A stretch of DNA of 64,000 bases from Neomegalonema sp. (GTDB taxonomy: Bacteria; Pseudomonadota; Alphaproteobacteria; Rhodobacterales; Rhodobacteraceae): the NCBI RefSeq assembly GCF_028688855.1, contig NZ_JAQTXI010000002.1, forward strand, positions 186,001 to 250,000, given 5' to 3'. Shown here piece by piece: positions 10,301 to 16,759 of this stretch. Position numbers and translations under genes: made by a program. Under the pieces are notes generated by a model that was not told the origin of the DNA, did not search any database, and saw only the letters and a program-made list of their open reading frames with translations. The number at the start of each line of letters is the position of its first letter. Within the stretch, counting starts at the first letter, position 1.

Positions 10301-10788
10301 CGGCCCACCGCCAGACGGATCACCGGCTCGCCGAGGCGCTTCACCGCGCCGCGCAGCAGGCCCACGAGTCCCGGCTGATCGTCGTCCAGCACGCGGCCCG
10401 TCAGCATGAGCGCCCAGGTCGAGGCGTTGACCAGAGGCGAAGCCGCCGAGCCCAGATGCAGGCTCCAGTCGGAAGGCGCGATCTTGTCCTCGATCAGGGC
10501 GTCGATGGTCTCGGCGTCGGGCACGCGGAGCATGGCCTCGGCGAGGCACATCAGCGCCACGCCCTCGCGGGTCGAAAGCCCGTATTCCGCGAGGAAGTTC
10601 TCCATCAGCGAAGGCGAGGCCCCCGCGCGGATGCGGCGCACCAGATCCGCAGCCCGGAGCGAAGCCGCCGCCCGCAGGCTCTCGGGGAGGGCGGCCTCGG
10701 CGAGCAGGCGTTCAAGCACGGCCTGTTCGTCGGCGAATTTGGCGGCGAATTTGGCGGCGGGAGACAAAAGCGAAGGGGACTCGACCAT
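7339..10788 (-). CDS. putA: Bifunctional proline dehydrogenase / L-glutamate gamma-semialdehyde dehydrogenase
   Basis: Oxidises proline to pyrroline-5-carboxylate (FAD) and then to glutamate (NAD+), channelling the intermediate. Domains in order: N-terminal helical arm and proline dehydrogenase barrel (about 60-470, with MVRLVKGAYWDSEMKRAQ and YAPVGAHRDLLAYLVRRLLENGANSSF), then the aldehyde dehydrogenase (about 520-1000) with catalytic Cys800 in RSAGQRCSALR, then a C-terminal extension. At 1149 residues it lacks the ribbon-helix-helix DNA-binding domain of E. coli PutA, so control passes to the divergent Lrp-type gene. The start at 10788 has GGAG six bases upstream. The frame is open further upstream to 10893, but that would leave only 20 bp for two divergent promoters. 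Confidence 0.95.
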   Translation of the reverse strand: MVESPSLLSPAAKFAAKFADEQAVLERLLAEAALPESLRAAASLRAADLVRRIRAGASPSLMENFLAEYGLSTREGVALMCLAEAMLRVPDAETIDALIEDKIAPSDWSLHLGSAASPLVNASTWALMLTGRVLDDDQPGLVGLLRGAVKRLGEPVIRLAVGRAMKEMGRQFVLGETIGKAMSRAKEREAQGFTYSYDMLGEAALTSADAARYARSYEQAIAALAGACVKGSVEANPGISVKLSALHPRYEAAQEARVMAELVPRARRLALQARAANMGFNIDAEEQDRLILSLKVIEAILEDPAFAGWDGFGVVVQAYGKRAGLVLDRLNALAARLDRRIMVRLVKGAYWDSEMKRAQVEGLPDFTLFTSKTATDVSYLTLAKKLFGYADRIYPQFATHNAQTAAAVLELAEGRPFEFQRLHGMGERLHDILLKETGGRCRIYAPVGAHRDLLAYLVRRLLENGANSSFVHQIVDEGVAPETIAADPVAALAEARAPANLKRPEALFGAGRRNARGFDLTDAETLARIDSARAVEIPEAGPILAVEAAPAGEGHPLLNPATGEPVALVREAGEAEAQAALGAARPWAASVAERAAVLRRAADLYEADFGPFFAVLAREAGKTLPDCLGELREAVDFLRYYAAEAENLPPDAEPLGVFAAISPWNFPLAIFTGQIAAALATGNGVLAKPAEQTPLVAAMAVRLLHEAGVPPSALQLLPGPGETVGAALTSDPRISGVVFTGSTETARRIRRSMAEGLSPSAPLIAETGGLNAMIVDSTALPEQAARDVVASAFRSAGQRCSALRCLYLQEEIAPHMIEMIRGVMDEQNLGDPWRLSTDIGPAIDVEARDSIEAYLEAAEAQGRLIHRLTKPAEGCFVSPAMIRVAGIEELEREVFGPVLHVATWKAGDLEKIAAAINARGYGLTFGLHTRIDSRVQEMADRIQAGNLYVNRNQIGAVVGSQPFGGEGLSGTGPKAGGPLYLARFLKPAPGPAGEPWTREADLLTLRRRLAETGADLPKIETRAMPGPTGETNRLTLFARAPVLCLGPGEAALQAQIQAVRALGGLAVGAEGNLAPEALAGLAGFGGVLWWGAEAEARRYAQALAARPGPILPLIGGRPDLAHVAHERHLCVDVTAAGGDAALLAGGVGS

Positions 10789-10827
10789 GGCGATCTCCAG
10801 ATCCTCGACAGAGGAAGCGCTGAGATC

Positions 10828-10844
10828 AGGAATAACGGATTCCT
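10828..10844. promoter_or_regulatory. Candidate PutR (Lrp-type) operator in the putA-putR divergent promoter
   Basis: AGGAAT and ATTCCT form a perfect six-base inverted repeat around a five-base spacer, inside the 125 bp gap between divergent putA and putR. Lrp/AsnC proteins bind about 15-17 bp imperfect palindromes. The size and location fit, but the sequence match to a known box is weak. Confidence 0.4.
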
Positions 10845-10913
10845 CATGGTCGATGCGCCTGATCTTGCGCGTTATCATGGGCGAATGGAGCAAAGATCAG
10901 GGGAGATTCAGGC

Positions 10914-11408
10914 TTGGCCTTCGAACTCGACGCCGCCGACCGCCGCATCCTGCTGGAATTGCAGCGCAACGCCCGGATTCCCGTCAGCGAGCTGGCGCGA
11001 CGGGTGGGACTCACGAAAACCCCCGTGGCGCTGCGCGTCAGGCAGATGGAGGAGGCCGGACTCATCACGGGATATCGGGCGATCCTCTCGCCGATCCGGC
11101 TCGGGCTGACTCATGTGGTCTACGTCGAGGCGAAGCTCTCCGACACCCGCGAAACCGCGCTCAAGCAGTTCAACGCCGCCGTGAAGGCCATTCCGGAAGT
11201 CGAGGAATGCCACATGATCGCCGGAGGATTCGACTACCTCCTCAAGATCCGGGCCAGAGACATGGCCGATTATCGGCGCATCATGGGCGAAAGGCTCTCC
11301 GCCCTGCCCCATCTGCATGCGACCTCAAGCTACGTCGCCATGGAGGCCATCCTGGAGCAAGGCGCCCTCACGCTGGAGGAGCCCGACCCCGACAATCCCG
11401 GAAGATAG
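10914..11408 (+). CDS. putR: Lrp/AsnC-family regulator, probable proline-responsive activator of putA
   Basis: Protein of 164 residues. The N-terminal winged HTH (LDAADRRILLELQRNARIPVSELARRVGLTKTPVALRVRQMEEAGLITGY, about 4-54) is followed by the RAM ligand-binding/oligomerisation domain (about 65-145, with VEECHMIAGGFDYLLKIRARDMADYRRIM). The start is TTG at 10914: GGGGAG lies eight bases upstream and no ATG in this frame occurs nearby. It is divergent from putA. In Agrobacterium, Rhodobacter and relatives, the gene at this position is PutR, which activates putA when proline is present. That function is inferred from family and position. Confidence 0.88.
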   Translation: MAFELDAADRRILLELQRNARIPVSELARRVGLTKTPVALRVRQMEEAGLITGYRAILSPIRLGLTHVVYVEAKLSDTRETALKQFNAAVKAIPEVEECHMIAGGFDYLLKIRARDMADYRRIMGERLSALPHLHATSSYVAMEAILEQGALTLEEPDPDNPGR

Positions 11409-11422
11409 CGCGCGGAGGCGCG

Positions 11423-11479
11423 GGCGGGATCGGGATTCGTCCCGCCAGAATGAAAGAGGCCGGACTTGCGTCCGGCCTC
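11423..11479. terminator. Tandem hairpins between convergent putR and cspA
   Basis: Two stems: GGCGGGA/TCCCGCC (11423-11429 with 11440-11446), and GAGGCCGGAC/GTCCGGCCTC with a four-base loop (11456-11465 with 11470-11479). On the minus strand the second is followed by TTTCATTC, so it probably ends cspA. The first may serve putR. Confidence 0.65.
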
Positions 11480-11544
11480 TCGAATGCGTCGTCCTCGGGC
11501 TGGAGCCGCCTGCGCGTCGCGCCCGGCGGAAGCAGCCTGGAGAA

Positions 11545-11754
11545 TCAGATCGCCTGCAGATTGTCGGCCGAGTTCTTGCCGGACCGACGGTCCTGCACGA
11601 TGTCGTAGCCGATCTTCTGGCCGTCGGCGAGCGAGCGCCATCCGGCGCGCTCGACGGCGGAGATGTGGACGAAGACGTCCGGGCCGCCGCTGTCGGGCTG
11701 GATGAAGCCGAAGCCCTTGGTGGCGTTGAACCACTTCACAGTACCGGTGTTCAT
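11545..11754 (-). CDS. cspA: Cold-shock-domain protein, CspA family
   Basis: Single-domain RNA/ssDNA-binding chaperone of 69 residues. It begins [20 protein letters not shown] and carries RNP1 (KGFGFI, about 13-18) and RNP2 (VFVHIS, about 27-32). It is thought to melt mRNA secondary structure, in the cytoplasm. The start has AAGGAA about seven bases upstream (11760-11765). The acidic residues after RNP1 and the ending NSADNLQAI are typical of alphaproteobacterial paralogues. It is transcribed convergently with putR behind a strong hairpin terminator and has a long leader, which in cspA genes often carries temperature-sensing structure. Confidence 0.95.
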   Translation of the reverse strand: MNTGTVKWFNATKGFGFIQPDSGGPDVFVHISAVERAGWRSLADGQKIGYDIVQDRRSGKNSADNLQAI

Positions 11755-12093
11755 GACGATTTCCTTTTTCAAGCAACCGTTGGTGTTCCCGCGATGCCCT
11801 GCGGGATGAGATCGAGTCTTTGAAAGGAAATCGGACTTGAGCGAATCGCTCCGGGCCAGCGTCACAAGCAATAGTCGATGCGCAGGATATTAGGCCGGTT
11901 TTTCAGATTTGCAACACCCAGGCTGCGAGAAATGCGGTTCGCGGGCGCCGGATCCCGCCTTCAAATGCGCAAAACGCAATAAATCATGATTTCTAATTCC
12001 ATAAACTTCTGAAGCTTTCGGTCTATGGCTCGGGACGTCACGCAATTCTCCGCCTCCGCCATGCTCGGCGGGAGCGGACTGGGGGAAGACCGA
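11755..12093. other. Divergent intergenic region between cspA and the encapsulin gene, with a 12-bp palindrome
   Basis: This 339 bp stretch holds no gene I can support. Its left part is the cspA leader and promoter region. Its right part has an AT-rich island containing AAATCATGATTT (11981-11992), a perfect 12-bp palindrome and a candidate operator for the encapsulin operon. GGGGGAA (12081-12087) serves as the encapsulin Shine-Dalgarno. An open frame continues upstream of 12094 to 12025 but does not look coding. Confidence 0.55.
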
Positions 12094-13047
12094 ATGAGCG
12101 AAGAATCCGTCGCCCGGCGCACGCTGAGCGAAGCCGCCGCGCGCCAACTCGCCAACGCGACCAAGACCCGGGCTCAATGGTCCGGAGTCACGCCGCGCTG
12201 GCTGGTGTCCTTCCTGCCCTGGACGCCGGTCGAGGCGGGCATCTACCGGCTGAACCGCGTCAAGGAGGAGGCGGGAGGCCAGCTCGCCGACGCGCAGGTC
12301 GAATGCTCGCCGCCGCGCGACCGCGACCCCGACCTGCCCGAGGCCTTCGTCGATTACGAGCTGAATCCGCGCGAATATTCGCTGAACGCCGTCACCACGG
12401 TGCTCGACGTCCAGACGCGCGTCTCCGATCTCTACAACGCCCCCTACGACCAGATCCAGGAGCAGCTCCGCCTGCTCATCGAGAAGGTCAAGGAGCGTCA
12501 GGAAAGCGAGCTCATCAACAACGCCGAATACGGCCTGATCGCCAACACCGACAAGCGCCAGAGAATCAAGGCCCGCACCGGCGCCCCCACTCCCGACGAT
12601 CTGGACGAACTGATCTCGAAGGTCTGGAAGGAGCCCTCCTTCTTCCTCGCCCATCCGCGGGCCATCGCGGCCTTCGGGCGCGAATGCACCCGTCGCGGCG
12701 TGCCGCCTCCGACCGTCACGCTCTTCGGCCAGCCCTTCCTGACCTGGCGCGGCCTGCCGCTGGTGCCTTCGGACAAGCTGCCCATCGACGCCAAGGGCAA
12801 ATCCACGATCCTGCTGATCCGCACCGGAGAGAAGAAGCAGGGCGTGATCGGCCTGTTCCAGCCGGGCGTCCCCGGCGAGATCCAGCCGAGCCTTTCGGTG
12901 CGCTTCATGGGCATCAACCGCAAGGCCATCGCCTCCTATCTCATCTCGCTCTACTGCTCCTCGGCGATCCTGACCCACGACGCCATCGCAGCCCTCGAAG
13001 ACGTGGATGTGACGAAATATCATGCCTATCCTGACTCCTACGTCTGA
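12094..13047 (+). CDS. srpI: Family 2A encapsulin nanocompartment shell protein (SrpI-like)
   Basis: HK97-fold shell protein expected to self-assemble into an icosahedral protein compartment; 317 residues. It aligns along its length with my memory of Synechococcus SrpI. Shared segments are AARQLANATKT, the ITPRWL-like VTPRWLVSFLPWTPVEAGIYR, FVDYELNPREYSL, TRVSDLYNAPYDQI, APTPDDLDELISKVWKEPSFFL, AAFGRECTRRGVPPPTV and LIRTGEKKQGVIGLFQPG. It lacks the cyclic-nucleotide-binding-like insertion of family 2B. Start 12094 matches the SrpI N terminus and has GGGGGAA seven bases upstream. Its last 26 bases overlap the cargo gene, implying coupled translation. Confidence 0.93.
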   Translation: MSEESVARRTLSEAAARQLANATKTRAQWSGVTPRWLVSFLPWTPVEAGIYRLNRVKEEAGGQLADAQVECSPPRDRDPDLPEAFVDYELNPREYSLNAVTTVLDVQTRVSDLYNAPYDQIQEQLRLLIEKVKERQESELINNAEYGLIANTDKRQRIKARTGAPTPDDLDELISKVWKEPSFFLAHPRAIAAFGRECTRRGVPPPTVTLFGQPFLTWRGLPLVPSDKLPIDAKGKSTILLIRTGEKKQGVIGLFQPGVPGEIQPSLSVRFMGINRKAIASYLISLYCSSAILTHDAIAALEDVDVTKYHAYPDSYV

Positions 13048-14896
13048 GCCGGAAGGCGGGTCGGGCGGCGGAGCCCCGCCCGGCTGGCCCGACGCAGGGA
13101 CCATCGCCGCTCTGGCGAACGCCCTGTTCCAGGCTCCGCCCGGCGCGCCTCATCCGCAGGCCCAGCCTCTGGCGGCGCCCTCGCAGGCCGCCCTGCAGGC
13201 CCCGAGGCCCAGCTTCGGCGGAAGCCCCGGAAGCCTGCCTGCTCCGGGTTCCTCCGGAACGGGCGGAATCGAGCCTCCGCATGTCCAGCCTCTGGCGGCG
13301 CCCTCCGCCGCGGCGCTCCATGCGCCGCGTCCGGGCTTCGGCGTCAGCGGATTCGAGCTTCCCCAGGCCCCGCCCCAGAGCGGACCCGGCGGCCTGCCGG
13401 AGGCTCTGGGACTGGCTCTGGCGGAAGTCCTGAAGCTCGCGCCCCACGCCCTGTGGGAGGGGTCGGCTCCCGAGCCGACCGCCCAGCCCTCTCCCGAAGG
13501 CGGCTACGGCTTCCTGCGGGAGGCGCGCGGTCCCGAAGCCCGCGCCCCTCTGGCGGAGGCTCCCCGCCTCCCTCAGGCCGAAGCGCGCGCTCCGGCGGAG
13601 GCCCGCGCGCCGGAGATTTCCTCTCGGCTCGCGCCGGGCCTGAGCCGCGATCTGGATCAGGGCCACCGGATCTTCGACGTGGGCTCGATTCGCAGGGATT
13701 TCCCGATCCTGAGCGAGCGCGTCCATGGCAAGCCGCTGATCTGGTTCGACAACGCCGCCACCACGCAGAAGCCTCAGGTGGTCATCGACCGGCTGGCGCA
13801 TTTCTACGCCCATGAGAACTCGAACATCCATCGCGCGGCCCACGCCATCGCCGCCCGCGCGGATGAAGCCTATGACAAGGCCCGCGAGACCGTGGCGCGA
13901 TTTCTCGGCGCGGGAAGCTCCGGCGAGGTGGTCTTCGTCCGGGGAACCACCGAGGGAATCAACCTCATCGCCAAAAGCTGGGGCCGCGCGAACATCCGCG
14001 AGGGCGACGAGATCCTCGTCACCCATCTGGAGCATCACGCGAACATCGTCCCCTGGAGCCAGCTCTGCGCCGAAACCGGCGCGAAGCTGAAGGTGGCTCC
14101 GGTGAACGACGACGCCGAACTGCTCGTCGAGGAGTTCGAGCGCCTGATCGGGCCGCGCACGAAGCTGGTCTCCATCACGCAGGTGGCCAACGCCGTGGGC
14201 ACGGTCAACCCGGTCGAGGTTCTGACCGCCATCGCCAGGCGCCATGGCGCCACGGTGCTGGTGGACGGCGCGCAATCGGTCTCGCACATGCCGGTGAACG
14301 TCCGGGAGATCGACTGCGACTTCTTCGTGTTCTCCGGCCACAAGGTCTTCGGGCCGACCGGAATCGGCGCCGTCTGGGGCCGCAAGGAGATCTGGGAGAA
14401 GACTCCGCCCTGGCAAGGCGGCGGCAACATGATCGCCGACGTCACCTTCGAGCGCATCGTCTATCAGCCGCCGCCCTCGCGTTTCGAGGCGGGCACCGGC
14501 AACATCGCCGATGCGGTGGGGCTGGCGGCGGCTCTGGATTACGTCGAGCGGATCGGGCGTCCGGCCATCGCGCGCTACGAACATGAGCTCTTGCTCTACG
14601 CCACCCAGCGCATGCGCGAGATTCCGGGCCTCCGGCTGATCGGGACCGCGCGCGAAAAGGCGAGCGTGCTGTCCTTCGTCCTGGAGGGCTGGGAGACGCG
14701 CGAAGTCGGCGCGGCTCTGGATCGCGAAGGCGTCGCGGTGCGGGCGGGGCATCACTGCGCCCAACCCATCCTGAGGCGGCTCGGGCTCGAAACGACGGTG
14801 CGGCCCTCGCTGGCCTTCTACAACACCTGCGCGGAGGTGGACGTCATGATCGACGTCCTGCGCCGCCTGCAACAGGGGCGTCGCGGGCGTCGCTGA
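13022..14896 (+). CDS. Cysteine desulfurase with disordered N-terminal encapsulin-targeting region (encapsulin cargo)
   Basis: Type II (SufS-like) PLP enzyme that removes sulfur from cysteine as a persulfide; 624 residues, versus about 400 for free SufS. Residues 1-215 are Pro/Ala/Gly-rich and low-complexity, the layout of family 2A cargo, where this region directs packaging. Residues 216-620 are the enzyme: SIRRDFPIL, FDNAATTQKP, THLEHHANIVPW, VDGAQSVSHMPV, PLP-binding Lys441 in SGHKVFGPTG, and catalytic Cys579 in AGHHCAQP. All key residues are present. It overlaps the shell gene by 26 bp and ends at a strong terminator. Work on related systems indicates sulfur storage. That role is by family, not seen here. 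Confidence 0.93.
   Translation: MPILTPTSEPEGGSGGGAPPGWPDAGTIAALANALFQAPPGAPHPQAQPLAAPSQAALQAPRPSFGGSPGSLPAPGSSGTGGIEPPHVQPLAAPSAAALHAPRPGFGVSGFELPQAPPQSGPGGLPEALGLALAEVLKLAPHALWEGSAPEPTAQPSPEGGYGFLREARGPEARAPLAEAPRLPQAEARAPAEARAPEISSRLAPGLSRDLDQGHRIFDVGSIRRDFPILSERVHGKPLIWFDNAATTQKPQVVIDRLAHFYAHENSNIHRAAHAIAARADEAYDKARETVARFLGAGSSGEVVFVRGTTEGINLIAKSWGRANIREGDEILVTHLEHHANIVPWSQLCAETGAKLKVAPVNDDAELLVEEFERLIGPRTKLVSITQVANAVGTVNPVEVLTAIARRHGATVLVDGAQSVSHMPVNVREIDCDFFVFSGHKVFGPTGIGAVWGRKEIWEKTPPWQGGGNMIADVTFERIVYQPPPSRFEAGTGNIADAVGLAAALDYVERIGRPAIARYEHELLLYATQRMREIPGLRLIGTAREKASVLSFVLEGWETREVGAALDREGVAVRAGHHCAQPILRRLGLETTVRPSLAFYNTCAEVDVMIDVLRRLQQGRRGRR
13163..13342 (+). repeat. Duplicated 19-residue motif in the cargo-targeting region of the desulfurase
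   Basis: Residues 48-66 (13163-13219) and 89-107 (13286-13342) share QPLAAPS, then AAL, then APRP and FG, with 16 of 19 identical positions. They sit in an otherwise disordered Pro/Ala-rich segment and are the best candidates for shell-binding (cargo-loading) motifs. A shorter hydrophobic stretch, ALANALF (about 30-36), may contribute. Confidence 0.7.
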
Positions 14897-14913
14897 AGCC
14901 GCGCAGCCTGGAG

Positions 14914-14951
14914 ACGAGCCCCCTCCCGCAAGAGAGGGGGCTCGTCTTTTT
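14914..14951 (+). terminator. Strong Rho-independent terminator after the encapsulin cargo gene
   Basis: Perfect 12-bp stem (ACGAGCCCCCTC, 14914-14925, with 14934-14945), eight-base loop, then CTTTTT. It lies 17 bp past the desulfurase stop and just before the convergent nitroreductase stop. Confidence 0.9.
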
Positions 14952-14955
14952 GGAT

Positions 14956-15567
14956 TCAGGCGAAGGTGCGGAAGCGCGTTTCGTCCGGGATGAAGGTCTT
15001 GGCGGCGAGGGGCGCCTCGTTGGAGCCGAAGGGCATCTGGGCCATCAGCTTCCAGGAGGTCGGGAGATCCCAGGCCTTCGCCACCTCGGCGTCGATCAGC
15101 GGATTGTAATGCTGGAGGCTCGCGCCCAGGCCGACGTCGGCCAGAGCGGTCCAGACGGCGAATTGCGCCATCCCGCCCGACTGCATCGAGAAGCCGGGGA
15201 AATTCGCGGCGTAAAGCGGGAATTTCTCCTGGAGATCGCTCACCACGGCCTGATCCTCGAAGAAGAGGGCCGTTCCGGCGCCCGCCGCGAAGCTGTCGAT
15301 CTTCCGGTCCGTGCCGGAGAAGTCGGCGGCCGGAACCAGAGGACGCAGCGCCTCCTTGACGATGCTCCAGAGCTTCGCGCTCTCGGCGCCGAAGAGGACC
15401 ACCACCCGCGAGCTCTGCGAGTTGAAGGAGGAAGGCGCAAGGCGCACCGTCTCGCGGATCAGCGCGTCGATCTCCTGGGGCGGCAGCGGCAGGGTCTTGC
15501 CGAGCGCATATTGCGTGCGGCGCTTCTTGAAGGCTTCGATCATCTGGGAAACATGCTCCGGATTCAT
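14956..15567 (-). CDS. Nitroreductase-family FMN oxidoreductase (Frm2-like)
   Basis: Flavoprotein of 203 residues in the nitroreductase fold. Visible features are RRTQYALGKTLPLP near residue 17, the FMN-phosphate-binding type segment RLAPSSFNSQSSRVVVLFG (about 42-60), FFEDQAVVSDLQEKFPLYAANF, and the C-terminal MPFGSNEAPLAAKTFIP. The spacing resembles the Frm2/YdgI-like subgroup rather than NfsB. The likely reaction is NAD(P)H-dependent reduction of nitro or quinone compounds; the physiological substrate is unknown. The start at 15567 is the first in-frame Met before the conserved domain, with weak GGGATGG upstream. It is convergent with the encapsulin operon and monocistronic. Confidence 0.82.
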   Translation of the reverse strand: MNPEHVSQMIEAFKKRRTQYALGKTLPLPPQEIDALIRETVRLAPSSFNSQSSRVVVLFGAESAKLWSIVKEALRPLVPAADFSGTDRKIDSFAAGAGTALFFEDQAVVSDLQEKFPLYAANFPGFSMQSGGMAQFAVWTALADVGLGASLQHYNPLIDAEVAKAWDLPTSWKLMAQMPFGSNEAPLAAKTFIPDETRFRTFA

Positions 15568-15769
15568 CGTCCATCCCGCCGCTCGAGGCCGAAAGGCGCG
15601 GCGTCCGGGAGTGTTGCGATGCGACAATCCAGGCAAGCTACGCGCGGTCCTTCCCCGACGCAAGATGGGCGGGGTCGGAGTTTCTCCTCACAAATGATTG
15701 AACAGGCGGAGAAAGGCGGCGTCGCATCCCGGTTTTCGCGATGCGGCGCCGATTTCCCTCCCGCCCGGG

Positions 15770-16759
15770 TCAGATCGCGACCGCGCGGCCCTCCTTCACC
15801 GAGAGCAAGGCCGCTTCGGCGATCTCCAGAGCCTTCAGTCCGTCATGGCCGCCCGGCGAGGGCGCGGCGCCCTCCACGGCCATGCGGATGAAGGCCGCGA
15901 TCTCCGCCTCATAGGCGGCGGCGTAGCGGGTCATGAAGAAATCCTGCAGGGGCGGACGCAGATAGCCCGCCTTCGTCGCCAGCTCGATGTCGTAGGCGCG
16001 CTGGTTCTCGGCGGAGATCATGCCCTCCGAGCCATGGACCTCGATGCGCTGGTCGTAGCCGTAGCTCGCCCGGCGCGAGTTCGAGATCAGCGCCTGACGC
16101 CCCGAAGCCGTGGTCAGGATCACGCTGGCGCTGTCGAAATCTCCGAGCTCCGCCACGCGCGGATCCACCAGAGCCGCCGCGCTGGCCTGAACCTTCGCGA
16201 TCTCCTCGCCGAGCAGATGACGCGCCATGTCGAAATCATGGATGGTCATGTCGCGGAAGATTCCGCCCGAGCGCGGCAGATACTCCAGATGCGGCAGGCC
16301 GGGGTCGCGGCTGGTGATGGTCGCCATCTCCACCTTGCCGATCTTTCCGGCCTCGATGGCCGCCTTGACCGCCGCGAAATGCGGATCGAACCGCCGGTTG
16401 AAGCCGATCATCAGCTTGCCGCCGACCGCCTCCACGGCCTTGAGGCAGGACCGCACGCGGCCGATGTCCAGATCCACCGGCTTCTCGCAGAAGACCGCCT
16501 TGCCCGCCGCCGTGAAGCGCTCGATGAGGTCGGCGTGGGTGTCGGTGGGGGTGCAGATCAGCACGGCCTGCACGGCCGGATCGACCTGGATCTCCTCCAG
16601 CGAACGCACCGCGCAGCCATGGGCCGAGGCCAGAGCCTGCGCCGCCTCCGTCGAGGCGTCGTGGACCGCGCTCAGCCGCGCCGAAGGCTGAGCCGCCACC
16701 GCCTTCGCATGGACCTTGCCGATCCGGCCCGCGCCCAGAAGGGCGATGTTCAGCGTCAT
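15770..16759 (-). CDS. iolG: myo-Inositol 2-dehydrogenase (Gfo/Idh/MocA family)
   Basis: Oxidises myo-inositol to scyllo-inosose with NAD+, the first step of inositol catabolism; 329 residues. The Rossmann fold has GAGRIGKVHA (9-18), then FCEKPVDLD with the catalytic Lys, and the C-terminal half has GFNRRFDPHFAAV and the catalytic-type DMTIHDFDMARHL (His near 180). The sequence pattern is typical of rhizobial IdhA/IolG. It is the second gene of a two-gene operon overlapping the upstream dehydrogenase by four bases. The operon faces away from iolR and shares the IolR box at 17929-17944. Confidence 0.93.
   Translation of the reverse strand: MTLNIALLGAGRIGKVHAKAVAAQPSARLSAVHDASTEAAQALASAHGCAVRSLEEIQVDPAVQAVLICTPTDTHADLIERFTAAGKAVFCEKPVDLDIGRVRSCLKAVEAVGGKLMIGFNRRFDPHFAAVKAAIEAGKIGKVEMATITSRDPGLPHLEYLPRSGGIFRDMTIHDFDMARHLLGEEIAKVQASAAALVDPRVAELGDFDSASVILTTASGRQALISNSRRASYGYDQRIEVHGSEGMISAENQRAYDIELATKAGYLRPPLQDFFMTRYAAAYEAEIAAFIRMAVEGAAPSPGGHDGLKALEIAEAALLSVKEGRAVAI

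Noticed and set aside
10789..10893. PutA start at 10893
   Set aside because: It would leave 20 bp for two divergent promoters and remove the space for the regulator site. GGAG before 10788 supports the shorter form.
7195..11109. Very long plus-strand open frame (about 1300 codons) opposite putA
   Set aside because: It is antisense to PutA, Arg/Gly/Leu-rich, without domain motifs, and explained by high GC at third codon positions. Similar frames at 4830-7835 (plus) and 53981-57661 (minus) were rejected for the same reason.
12025..12093. Longer encapsulin start at 12025
   Set aside because: It adds 23 residues absent from SrpI, lacks a ribosome binding site, and lies in the probable promoter. 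The ATG at 12094 has GGGGGAA and matches the family N terminus.
13022..14896. Apparent loss of a catalytic Cys in the desulfurase (Val where I first expected Cys in TTVRPSLAFYNT)
   Set aside because: Counting back from the C termini of E. coli and B. subtilis SufS places the catalytic Cys in the HHCA/HHCAQP motif, which is intact here as Cys579.
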